Below, piece after piece: positions 1 through 7,766 of a DNA stretch of 64,000 nucleotides. The stretch spans positions 2,216,655 to 2,280,654 of the forward strand of contig NZ_ATTE01000001.1 in NCBI RefSeq assembly GCF_000419525.1, read 5' to 3'. The translations under genes and the position numbers were made by a program. Within the stretch, counting starts at the first letter, position 1; every line of letters starts with the position of its first letter. The notes below the pieces were generated by a model. The model was not told the origin of the DNA, did not search any database, and saw only the letters and a program-made list of their open reading frames with translations. The DNA is from Leucothrix mucor DSM 2157. GTDB taxonomy: Bacteria; Pseudomonadota; Gammaproteobacteria; Thiotrichales; Thiotrichaceae.

Positions 1-454
1 CACTGCATAAAATGGTGAGCTTGATGGGCCACCACGGCGCAGTGAAAATACCGGGAATACCAAAGAAGTCCTTGCTTTCCCACATCTCGATAAACTCGGG
101 AAAGATGGCGATGGTGATCAATGCCATCACGCTGGCAGAGATGGTATGGATAACAAAATTCATCACAAAGGCGACGCGCGGAAAGTGATCTTTCATCATC
201 AACAGCAAGCCATCTGAGCGGGTTAAGCGCCCTACTTTAATCACGTCGGGCAGTTGCAAAAACACGATCAGCACCATCGCAAACTGGACGACTTCAACCG
301 CGCCGCGAAAAGGCATATTAAACAGTCCGCGGGCAAAAATATCGTAGTTAACAATCACAACCAAGCCCAATACCATCAGGGTTCCAACGACATTGGCCAG
401 GGTTGCTATATTGTTCGTGATCTTTGACAGACCCGAAAAAGCATTCGTCAGCAT
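1..454 (-). CDS. TRAP transporter small permease, DctQ family (partial, runs off left edge)
   Basis: The minus strand is open from an ATG at 454 to the window edge and encodes about 151 residues (MLTNAFSGLSKITNN...). Hydrophobic segments fit the four-helix DctQ fold, including NVVGTLMVLGLVVIVNYDIF near the start, VVQFAMVLIVFL, and two more after residue 95. The pattern F-R-G-A-V-E after the first helix is typical of DctQ. A GAGGA lies about 10 nt before the start. It follows the DctP-type binding protein gene by 62 bp, so a DctM large permease is expected just beyond the left edge. Role: inner-membrane small subunit of a sodium-driven substrate importer. The family is clear; the substrate cannot be read from sequence. 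Confidence 0.85.
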   Translation of the reverse strand, partial: MLTNAFSGLSKITNNIATLANVVGTLMVLGLVVIVNYDIFARGLFNMPFRGAVEVVQFAMVLIVFLQLPDVIKVGRLTRSDGLLLMMKDHFPRVAFVMNFVIHTISASVMALITIAIFPEFIEMWESKDFFGIPGIFTAPWWPIKLTILCS

Positions 455-516
455 TCGATTATTTTCCTCTTTTTCAGGTGTGTGAAGTGGTTCACGAAAT
501 GAGTTATTGATGGGCC

Positions 517-1596
517 TTACTTAACCGTCCAATCGCGCACGCCAACAAATCCGGCATCTTTTAGCTTGCCGATATAGGCGTTGAGCATTTCAGTGCCGGC
601 TTCGCCGCGCTTATCAAGATTGGCAGCCCACTCCGCCGCAAGGTTCGGCATGGCGTTCGCCCAAGCCGCACGCTCTTCGGCGCTGACTTCGATGATTTTT
701 CCGCCGGCAGCGACATAGGCTTGAAGGCTTTCTGCGGCGCGGTCCATGGCAATATTGGCGATGTGGTCACGGTAATCGACAGCCACTGCCTGCAAGACTG
801 TTTTGACTTCATCCGGCAGTTTTTTCCAGTAGGATTCGTTTACTGTTACGGTCTTGGTATTGACCGCGCCCAAGTTAGCGTTGAGCATAAAAGGGGCCAC
901 TTCGGCGATTTTGAAAGTCTTCGCCGCTTCCGGCCAAAGCATGGCGTAATCCACCAGACCCGTTTGCAACATATTGTAGAAGTCGGTCAGACCACCACGC
1001 ACTCCGGCGGCATCTTTGATCCCTTCGATATACCGCAAGTTAGTCCCCGCACCCGCGACTTTGCTGCCCTCCAAACTTTTGATCGAGGTGACATCTTCCT
1101 TGCCAAACATTTGATAAGTATCGAGTACTACGCCGGTGGCTAAGTACACTTGACCTTGCTTTTTGAACTCGTTTTGCATCGCTGGGTATTCTTTAGCAAT
1201 CTCATCAATGGCTTTAGCCACCACGCGAGCATCCGCCGCTACAAATGGCGTCACTGCCGATAAACTTTGGCTCGGTAGTTTGGAGGAATGGAAAATAGTG
1301 GTCACGATACCGATGTCGCCCAAGCCCAGCTTGATGCCTTCCAGTACGCCTTTTGGCTTAACGATGGAGCCGCCGTAATTCTCCCGCCACTCCATTTTAT
1401 AATTGCCGGTCACAGCCAGGCGCTTATCCACTTCCGGAATGAAAAAATCCGTAAATTCCTTAACCCACAACGCACGATCAGGATAGCCATCAATCACCGA
1501 TACTTTAATGGTCTCCGTTGCAAATGCCGGACTGATAGACAAGCAGGCAGTTACCACGCCCAGGCTCAGCATGGTCTTTTTAATCCATTGATTCAT
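517..1596 (-). CDS. TRAP transporter substrate-binding protein, DctP family
   Basis: 359 residues. It has a signal peptide with an A-F-A cleavage site near residues 24-26, then a DctP-like periplasmic binding domain. Features seen are a GILEGIKLGLGDIG-like early segment, LEGSKVAGAGTNLRYIEGIK in the middle, and a tail rich in TEMLNAYIGKLKDAG. GGAGGAAATACA precedes the ATG, giving a good ribosome site. It captures an organic acid or related anion in the periplasm and hands it to the DctQ/DctM permease encoded downstream. It is preceded by the RutE-like gene with an 86-bp gap, so the three minus-strand genes probably form one operon. The substrate is not known. Confidence 0.88.
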   Translation of the reverse strand: MNQWIKKTMLSLGVVTACLSISPAFATETIKVSVIDGYPDRALWVKEFTDFFIPEVDKRLAVTGNYKMEWRENYGGSIVKPKGVLEGIKLGLGDIGIVTTIFHSSKLPSQSLSAVTPFVAADARVVAKAIDEIAKEYPAMQNEFKKQGQVYLATGVVLDTYQMFGKEDVTSIKSLEGSKVAGAGTNLRYIEGIKDAAGVRGGLTDFYNMLQTGLVDYAMLWPEAAKTFKIAEVAPFMLNANLGAVNTKTVTVNESYWKKLPDEVKTVLQAVAVDYRDHIANIAMDRAAESLQAYVAAGGKIIEVSAEERAAWANAMPNLAAEWAANLDKRGEAGTEMLNAYIGKLKDAGFVGVRDWTVK

Positions 1597-1682
1597 TGTA
1601 TTTCCTCCAATGGGACGCAGGTCCCGTTTACATCAGGCGCCATTCAGGAGAAACCCGACAGCGAACTCTAGCCCTCATTGCC

Positions 1683-2345
1683 TCATAGAAAACTGCACAC
1701 TTTTTCAAACGGGAAACGCGGTAATTTCTGGAATAATGCGGTCTCATCGGCATAGCCGAGGTTGCAAAGAAAGTTTGATTTCCAACCATTCTCAGCGAAA
1801 AATTCTTGATCGACGATGGCATTGGAAAAGCCAGACATGGCTCCGACATCAAGCCCCATAGCGCGGGCGGCAATCATAAAATACGCGCCCTGCAAGGTTG
1901 AGTTGCGATACGCCGTGTCATGGCAATATTCTGGCTTGCCATCAAATAGTGGTGTGCGATCTTCATGCGGGAATAGGAAGCTTAATTCTCTCCAAAACTC
2001 AGGGTCCCAGGCGATAATGGCCGTGACTGGCGCATCCATCATCTTGTCGATATTCTTCGCTTTGAGTGACTTGGCTAGGCGCTGTTTACCTTCTTGACTG
2101 GTCACAAATACAAAGCGCGCGGGGCAAGTATTCATACTGGTCGGGCCAGCAATGGTGATGTCGTAGAGTGTTTTGAGTAATGCTTCAGAGACCGGCTTAT
2201 CGGTCCATGCATAGTGGGAGCGGGCATCTCTTAAAATCAGATCGATTGATGCATCGTCCAGTTGGGGTTTATTAGCGCGCACCTGCCGCACGGTTTCCTG
2301 TGCTGCTGCTCGTGCCTGTGCTAATGCTTCATCGCTTAAAGCCAT
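1683..2345 (-). CDS. Nitroreductase family protein, RutE-like (malonic semialdehyde reductase-like)
   Basis: 220 residues with FMN-dependent nitroreductase features: DARSHYAWTDKPVSEALL near residues 45-62, GPTSMNTCPARFVFV, PVTAIIAWDPEFW, RNSTLQGAYFMIAARAMGLD, GAMSGF and KSNFLCNLGY. The order and wording match RutE/YdfN-type proteins, which reduce malonic semialdehyde to 3-hydroxypropionate or act on other small carbonyls. Here there is an N-terminal extension of about 38 residues. GAGGGATACCA precedes the ATG. No other rut pyrimidine-catabolism genes are in view, so the pyrimidine role is not supported. It starts an operon with the TRAP binding protein and is divergent from the YciI-like gene. 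Confidence 0.8.
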   Translation of the reverse strand: MALSDEALAQARAAAQETVRQVRANKPQLDDASIDLILRDARSHYAWTDKPVSEALLKTLYDITIAGPTSMNTCPARFVFVTSQEGKQRLAKSLKAKNIDKMMDAPVTAIIAWDPEFWRELSFLFPHEDRTPLFDGKPEYCHDTAYRNSTLQGAYFMIAARAMGLDVGAMSGFSNAIVDQEFFAENGWKSNFLCNLGYADETALFQKLPRFPFEKVCSFL

Positions 2346-2512
2346 TGGTATCCCTCACTGACTATTTCAGGATGAGACGTTATTGCTTGGGTACCTGACT
2401 GAGCAGTGCCTGAAATAACCGCACCGCTCGTTCGTTATCTGCCTTAGTACTTTCTAACATTCCGCCTCTTGTTTGCTTTTTATTTTTGACGATTATCTGA
2501 TACATTGTCAAA

Positions 2513-2526
2513 TAAAATCGATTTTA
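2513..2526. promoter_or_regulatory. 14-bp perfect palindrome in a divergent promoter region
   Basis: TAAAATCGATTTTA is self-complementary. It lies in the 212-bp space between the divergently transcribed RutE-like and YciI-like genes, 31 bp before the YciI start codon. Its position suits an operator controlling one or both operons. The AT-rich composition makes chance palindromes more likely, so this is only a candidate. Confidence 0.35.
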
Positions 2527-2557
2527 ATTATTAAAACTTAAAAATGAGGACAAAATT

Positions 2558-2944
2558 ATGCCTAACTGGAATGAATACAAGCAAGGTGCAAAGCAACGTG
2601 GCGCATTAGCCTTAGAACTGTTTGTCGTGGAATCAACCGCTGCGCAGTCGCCAGAGCAAGTAAAAGCCACGCTGCCAGAACATTTAGCCTATCAACAAAC
2701 GCTGGAACGCGCAGGGAGATTAGCCTTCGCAGGCCCAACGTCTGATCTTTCAGGTGAGCTAATGGAAGGTTGCGGGTTGATCATTTATCGTGCCGATTCA
2801 ATGGAAGAAGCCCGACAACTAGCCGATGCAGACCCAATGCATAAAACCGGTGCCCGCAGCTATACCCTACGCAAGTGGCTGATTAATGAAGGCTCTTTGT
2901 CATTGACAGTTGGCTTATCAACTAATCAGGTCGATTTTAAGTAA
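2558..2944 (+). CDS. YciI-like protein (YCII-related domain)
   Basis: 128 residues. A ferredoxin-like YCII domain is recognisable: HLAYQQTLERAGRLAFAGP around residues 43-61, GLIIYRADSMEEARQLADAD and PMHKTGARSYTLRKWLINEG. The DPMH motif carries the histidine thought to matter in this family. Other YciI-type proteins include muconolactone isomerase-like and dehydrochlorinase-like enzymes. A GAGGAC ribosome site lies 6 nt before the ATG. It leads the plus-strand set of TAXI receptor, fused permease and cupin, from which it is separated by 128 bp. It probably processes the imported compound, but the reaction is unknown. Confidence 0.75.
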   Translation: MPNWNEYKQGAKQRGALALELFVVESTAAQSPEQVKATLPEHLAYQQTLERAGRLAFAGPTSDLSGELMEGCGLIIYRADSMEEARQLADADPMHKTGARSYTLRKWLINEGSLSLTVGLSTNQVDFK

Positions 2945-3072
2945 ATGCTTTACGGGCGACGGCTTTAAAATAACGACAATAATTAATATTTAATAAAAAT
3001 ATCGATAATTATTTGAAAAAGTCTTTCGCGTCGACTATTCTCAAGGCTCTACTTTTTGGAGGAGTCTTGAAA

Positions 3073-4005
3073 ATGAATAAGCTTATTAAGAATTTTTTGG
3101 CGATTACGAGTGTTGCAATGATCGCCAGTTCTGTTGCGATCGCAGAAGAGTACCGCATCGGTACTGCCAGCCTAGGCGGTGCCTTCTACCCTATCGGTCA
3201 GAGCATTTCCAACCTGGTTAGCAAGCACACCGATGGTGAGATTTCGATGGTTCCTGTGGTCACCGGTGGCTCGGTGCAAAACCCAAGATTAATTCACTCC
3301 GGCGAAGTTGAAATCGCCATCACCAATAACAACCTCAGCTTGTTAGCCACGAAAGGCCTTGGCCCTTACCAGAAAACCGGCAAGATCGAAATGAGCGCAG
3401 TGGCTGCACTTCACCCCAGCGTATTGCACATGATTGTGCTGGCTGATTCCGACATTAATACCATTGAAGATTTGAAAGGTAAGAAGGTTGCGGTTGGCCC
3501 AGCCGGTGGCGGAACCTTAGGCTTTATCAACTTCCTGCTGCCCCTGCACGACATGGAAATGGATGATATGACGCCAAGCTTCCTGTCGTATTCCGATGGC
3601 TTTAGCCAACTCACCGATGGCAATGTGGACGCTGCATTTGCACTGTCTGGCTATCCAGCAGGTGCCGTTATGCAGGCCAGTGCCGGTAACAAACTCAAGT
3701 TCATTTCATTCTCTGCTGGCATGCTCGATAAAGCCACTGAGGCGAATAAAGCGTTTAAAGCGGTCACCATTCCTGCTGAGGTTTATGGCACTGAAGGCGA
3801 TGCCACTGTGATCGGTGTTAACAACATGTTAATCGCCCCTAACTCAATGAGTGCCGATGTAGTTGAGAAGATTGTCGCGGCTGTATTTGATCATTTAGAT
3901 GAGTTCAAAGCGGAGAACTCCAACGCCAAGCAAATTGATCCGGCGGCTTCTTTAAGCTTAGCTATACCGCTACATGAAGGTGCTGCAAGATACTTCAACA
4001 AGTAA
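3073..4005 (+). CDS. TRAP transporter solute receptor, TAXI family
   Basis: About 310 residues from the ATG at 3073. This start was chosen because GGAGGAG sits 8 nt upstream and the protein then begins with a clean 24-residue signal peptide ending A-I-A. An upstream TTG at 3013 would add a non-signal leader. The mature start YRIGTASLGGAFYPIGQ is the TAXI hallmark (GTxxxGGxYYPxG). LKGKKVAVGPAGGGTLGF and FALSGYPAGAV also match the family. It binds a small acid in the periplasm for the fused permease that follows 24 bp later. TAXI receptors are unrelated in sequence to the DctP receptor encoded nearby. Confidence 0.88.
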   Translation: MNKLIKNFLAITSVAMIASSVAIAEEYRIGTASLGGAFYPIGQSISNLVSKHTDGEISMVPVVTGGSVQNPRLIHSGEVEIAITNNNLSLLATKGLGPYQKTGKIEMSAVAALHPSVLHMIVLADSDINTIEDLKGKKVAVGPAGGGTLGFINFLLPLHDMEMDDMTPSFLSYSDGFSQLTDGNVDAAFALSGYPAGAVMQASAGNKLKFISFSAGMLDKATEANKAFKAVTIPAEVYGTEGDATVIGVNNMLIAPNSMSADVVEKIVAAVFDHLDEFKAENSNAKQIDPAASLSLAIPLHEGAARYFNK

Positions 4006-4029
4006 TTTAACCACCACAGTCAAGCAGGC

Positions 4030-5928
4030 ATGAACATGTCAAATAACCAATCACTTAAAACCCTCGCGACCAAGGCTAACCTACTGTATGTAGTGGCCTT
4101 TGGCTTGGGGTTATTTCACTTACTCGTTGCCGCAGGTATGCTCAATATCTCGACAATGCCAATGCGCTTAACGCATATATTACTGGCCTTTTCGCTATTG
4201 TTTGCGATGAAGCCGGTCTCCAAACGTTTAGCCGGAACGCGCTTTAATGCGGCGCTCTCTGTCACGCTCATTGTGGCTGTGATTATCGCCAGCTTATGGC
4301 TGATCTCGCGCTGGAAGGAAATTGCCTTTAGCGGTGGCGAAACTGAAACGGCAGACTTCTACGCCGGAGCAGTGATCATTGCTTTGGTCTTTGAGGCGGC
4401 GCGTCGCGGTATCGGTTTAGTGCTGGCATCGATCACATTGTTATTCTTTAGCTATCCGTTTCTTAGCCCTTATTTACCGGGTGTGCTGAGTGGTCGTGGC
4501 TATAGCTTTGAGCGCATCGTAACCTTTCTCACCACCAATACGGAAGGTGTTTACGGCATCCCGATTGGGGTCGCGGCCAGCTATATTATTGTGTTCACCA
4601 TCTTTGGTGCATTGCTGTCGCGGTTTGGCGCGGGTGATTTTTTCTTTGAAATCTCGGTGCGCATTACGCGTGGATTGCGCGCGGCTAGTGCTAAATCGGC
4701 TGTATTGTTTTCGACTTTGATTGGTATGGTTTCCGGCTCTGCGGCCGGCAATGTGGCAGTCACCGGCACCGTGACCATCCCCATTATGAAGCGCGAAGGC
4801 TATGAGCCTCATCAGGCTGGAGCGATTGAAGCGGTGGCCTCTACGGGTGGGCAGCTCATGCCACCAGTCATGGGCGCTGCGGCTTTTATTATGGCTGAGA
4901 TTGTCGGCGTGCCTTATACCGAGGTGATGTCTACTGCCCTGCTACCTGCCCTGCTGTTCTTTGGCTCTGCGTTTTTTATTGTGCATTTACAGGCGGTGAA
5001 ATCAGGCATTAAGCCGGTCACCAAACGTCAGGATGATGGTCGTCCACTGCGCAGTGTGCTGTTACAGGGAATGCCATTTATAGCCACGTTTGCCACCTTG
5101 ATTATTTTGATGCTGATGGGGTATTCGCCGTTTAAAGCCTCGATGTGGGCCATGGTGGTATTGATTGGTTTGGATCTGTTGTGGAAGCGTGAGATCAACA
5201 AAGCCTTCTTCGAGAAATTGGTCGGAGGTATTAGTGAAGGGGCTAAAAGTGTTGTCACTATTTCAGCCGCTTGTGCGGCAGCGGGGATTATCTCCGGCAT
5301 CTTAGGCATTACCGGCTTAGGTTCCAAAATCGCCTTGTTAATCGATACGGCGGCGGGTGGCTCACTGGTGCTGGCACTGGTGTTTACCATGTTCACCTCG
5401 ATTATTTTGGGCATGGGATTACCCACCACAGCGGCTTATTTGATCTTGGCAACGGTTGTGGCACCGGCACTGGTTAAGCTCGGTATTCCTGCACTCACCG
5501 CTCACTTCTTCGTCTTTTACTACGGCTGTATTTCAACCATTACACCGCCGGTGGCACTCGCCTCCTATGTGGCGGGAGGCATCGCGGGAGCCGATATTAA
5601 TAAGGTCGGTTGGACCGCCGCCAGTTATGCAGTCACCAGCTTTGTATTGCCGTTCGCATTCTGTTTTGGCCCTGGATTATTGCTGCAAGGCGACACTCTC
5701 CAAAACGTCATGGCAGTGATGACAGGCTTTGCCGGTATCGCAGCGATTGCGGTGGCAGTTATCGGTTGTATGTTTACGCCGCTCTCCTGGCCGCTACGGA
5801 TTGCCGCCGGTATTGCTGGGTTCTGCTTGCTATTTCAAGGCTGGGCTACCGCGGTTATTGGCATCCTTGTGTTTGCCGCTCTCTTTTTATATCAGCGCAC
5901 TGCCAAAGTCGCGCAACCCTCATTTTAG
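4030..5928 (+). CDS. TRAP transporter fused permease (DctQM, 4TM/12TM fusion)
   Basis: 632 residues, strongly hydrophobic. The first ~140 residues form a DctQ-like four-helix unit; the rest is a DctM-like 12-helix transporter. Family features seen are GIPIGVAASYIIVFTIFGAL, SGSAAGNVAVTGTVTIPIMK, EAVASTGGQLMPPVMGAAAF and ILGMGLPTTAAYLILATVVA. The fused form is the usual partner of TAXI receptors, which fits the gene upstream. It carries out sodium-coupled import across the inner membrane. A second in-frame ATG two codons in is an alternative start. The cupin gene follows after 27 bp, so the three genes are likely co-transcribed. Confidence 0.9.
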   Translation: MNMSNNQSLKTLATKANLLYVVAFGLGLFHLLVAAGMLNISTMPMRLTHILLAFSLLFAMKPVSKRLAGTRFNAALSVTLIVAVIIASLWLISRWKEIAFSGGETETADFYAGAVIIALVFEAARRGIGLVLASITLLFFSYPFLSPYLPGVLSGRGYSFERIVTFLTTNTEGVYGIPIGVAASYIIVFTIFGALLSRFGAGDFFFEISVRITRGLRAASAKSAVLFSTLIGMVSGSAAGNVAVTGTVTIPIMKREGYEPHQAGAIEAVASTGGQLMPPVMGAAAFIMAEIVGVPYTEVMSTALLPALLFFGSAFFIVHLQAVKSGIKPVTKRQDDGRPLRSVLLQGMPFIATFATLIILMLMGYSPFKASMWAMVVLIGLDLLWKREINKAFFEKLVGGISEGAKSVVTISAACAAAGIISGILGITGLGSKIALLIDTAAGGSLVLALVFTMFTSIILGMGLPTTAAYLILATVVAPALVKLGIPALTAHFFVFYYGCISTITPPVALASYVAGGIAGADINKVGWTAASYAVTSFVLPFAFCFGPGLLLQGDTLQNVMAVMTGFAGIAAIAVAVIGCMFTPLSWPLRIAAGIAGFCLLFQGWATAVIGILVFAALFLYQRTAKVAQPSF

Positions 5929-5955
5929 AATCAGTTAGATAGGAGTTTATCTACT

Positions 5956-6534
5956 ATGCGTGAATTTAGACGCGTTGTTACCGGTCATGATGAAAATGGC
6001 CAAGCCGTAATCGAATCCGATCAAATTGCGACCCATATTCTGGAGCGCCCGAATCGCCCCGGAGTACGGCTAACTAACTTTTGGTTATCCAACAGCACAC
6101 CTGCCGAATACGATGGCGAGACTGAAACCTGCGAAGGCCCGTTCATTCTGCATCCGCCTAAAAATGGCAATGTGTTTCGCTGCGTAGAGTTCTTACCGGA
6201 AGACCCAGAAGTAATGGCGAAGCTGGACGGTAAAGCGGCATTTGCCGAAATGGGCGCTGGCGATAATATCGTTGAAAATGCCCGTCATCCTTGGATGCAT
6301 CGAACTGATTCGGTGGACTATGGCATCGTTGTATCCGGCGAAATTTATATGTTGATGGATGATGAGTCGGAAGATGTACTGCTGAAAGCGGGTGATATGG
6401 TGGTGCAGCGTGGGACTAATCATGCCTGGGCGAATCGTGGGACTGAGCCTTGTGTGATTGCCTTTGTATTGGTTGATGGCGTGACGCAATTGGATGCGCC
6501 GGAAGCACATCGCAAGGGTATTCCGGTTCGCTAA
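5956..6534 (+). CDS. Cupin-domain protein
   Basis: 192 residues, single cupin in the C-terminal half. Motif 1 is around HRTDSVDYGIVVSGEIYMLM (residues ~116-135) and motif 2 is GDMVVQRGTNHAWANRG, supplying histidines for a metal site. AGGAG lies 11 nt before the ATG. It ends the TAXI-TRAP operon, which suggests an enzyme acting on the transported compound, such as an isomerase, dioxygenase or decarboxylase, or a small-molecule sensor. The N-terminal ~80 residues (FWLSNSTPAEYDGE) are typical of small-acid-associated cupins but do not define the reaction. Confidence 0.75.
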   Translation: MREFRRVVTGHDENGQAVIESDQIATHILERPNRPGVRLTNFWLSNSTPAEYDGETETCEGPFILHPPKNGNVFRCVEFLPEDPEVMAKLDGKAAFAEMGAGDNIVENARHPWMHRTDSVDYGIVVSGEIYMLMDDESEDVLLKAGDMVVQRGTNHAWANRGTEPCVIAFVLVDGVTQLDAPEAHRKGIPVR

Positions 6535-6573
6535 ACACTACTTAGCAAGCCTCAGTTTTTAATGCTGAGATAT

Positions 6574-6604
6574 TTCGGGAGCCAGCTATTTATCGGCTCC
6601 CGAA
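6574..6604 (+). terminator. Terminator-like hairpin after the TAXI-TRAP operon
   Basis: TTCGGGAGCC pairs perfectly with GGCTCCCGAA across an 11-nt loop, 39 bp after the cupin stop codon. No run of T follows the stem, so it may be an mRNA 3'-stabilising or factor-assisted structure rather than an intrinsic terminator. A weaker CTCAG/CTGAG hairpin lies just before it. Confidence 0.5.
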
Positions 6605-6656
6605 TACTGCAAGTCTCTTTCCTTGATAGATACAAACCATGATCAAGTATGTAATA

Positions 6657-6678
6657 TCATCATCTACCATAATGATGA
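6657..6678. promoter_or_regulatory. Inverted repeat before the LysR gene
   Basis: TCATCAT, 8 nt, ATGATGA lies 12 bp before the LysR start codon. LysR proteins usually bind dyads with a T-N11-A core and repress their own gene, so this is a candidate autoregulatory site. A second dyad, CTTGAT...ATCAAG, lies about 20 bp further upstream. Confidence 0.35.
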
Positions 6679-6690
6679 GTACATTTTGTA

Positions 6691-7560
6691 ATGATCAATC
6701 CTGTCTGGTTACGCAGCTTTTGCACCTTAGTAGAGGTTGGCCATTTCACGCGAACCGCCGAGCGTTTACACATGACGCAATCCGGCGTCAGCCAACATGT
6801 ACGCAAACTTGAAGATCAAGTGGGACAAGACTTACTGATTCGCGAGGGTAAGCAATTCATTCTCACCGATGCAGGCGAGCGCTTATACCGCGAAGCACGG
6901 GTTATTATTCAATCTCTATCTAATCTTGAACAACGCGTCAGGGATGATCCCGCTGATGAGGGCTTAGTTCGGGTCATGTCGCCCGGTAGTGTGGGCCTCA
7001 AACTCTATCCGCACTTATTAGCGTTGCAACAACGCCATCCCAAGCTCGTTATTGATTTTCGCTTTGCGCCAAATGCCGATATCGAGCAATCGATTGCAGA
7101 GCATGAAGTCGATATTGGCTTGATGACCTGCCCTTCAAGTTTGGACTCGGTAAATGCAAAACCTGTTGCCGAAGAAGCTTTATTGCTAGTGACACCAAAG
7201 GCAATTGTTGAGCCGAGCTGGGAGCAATTATTGGAGCAGGGGTTTATTGACCATCCTGATGGCGCACATCATGCGGGTTTGCTGCTCAGTGCTAATTATC
7301 CAGAATTCCAACACAGTAATTTATTCAAACAACGTGGCTTTTCAAATCAGATTGCTTTGATTCTTGAGCCGGTTAGCATGGGTTTGGGTTTTACGGTACT
7401 GCCCGCTTATGCCGCGGAGGCATTCCAGAAACCTGAACTGATTAACACCCATCGGCTGACTAATCCGGTGAGTGAAACACTCTATCTTGGCACCAGCCGT
7501 GAGAAATTCATTCCTAATCGCGTGAAAACGGTCATTGTCGAAGCGAAAAAATGGTTATAA
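6691..7560 (+). CDS. LysR-family transcriptional regulator
   Basis: 289 residues. The N-terminal winged helix-turn-helix is clear ([20 protein letters not shown], residues ~17-36, then [15 protein letters not shown]), followed by a LysR substrate-binding domain. It is codirectional with and immediately downstream of the cupin gene, so it probably controls this uptake locus with an intermediate of the pathway as coinducer. No convincing Shine-Dalgarno sequence is seen before the ATG. The effector is unknown. Confidence 0.88.
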   Translation: MINPVWLRSFCTLVEVGHFTRTAERLHMTQSGVSQHVRKLEDQVGQDLLIREGKQFILTDAGERLYREARVIIQSLSNLEQRVRDDPADEGLVRVMSPGSVGLKLYPHLLALQQRHPKLVIDFRFAPNADIEQSIAEHEVDIGLMTCPSSLDSVNAKPVAEEALLLVTPKAIVEPSWEQLLEQGFIDHPDGAHHAGLLLSANYPEFQHSNLFKQRGFSNQIALILEPVSMGLGFTVLPAYAAEAFQKPELINTHRLTNPVSETLYLGTSREKFIPNRVKTVIVEAKKWL

Positions 7561-7699
7561 AAAGAACAATCTTAATTGAATTAGCTTAAATAAAAGACAA
7601 CAATGGCAGTAGTTTCAGTACAGGTTCAGGCTAATAGTGGATACTGTTCCATTTAAGCATTAGTCGTATTTATAATCACTCACACTTGGTCAAGCTTAA

Positions 7700-7728
7700 T
7701 TGACAGTCAACTATTTGAATTTCATAAT
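7700..7728 (+). promoter_or_regulatory. Sigma70-type promoter for the GGDEF/EAL gene
   Basis: TTGACA at 7700-7705 and CATAAT at 7723-7728 are separated by exactly 17 bp. The -35 is a perfect consensus match and the -10 matches 5 of 6. Transcription would begin near 7735, about 32 bp before the proposed ATG at 7767. No clear ribosome site lies before that ATG. Confidence 0.7.
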
Positions 7729-7766
7729 GAAGCCAATAAAAATTAAAAAGATTACAATCACTTAGA

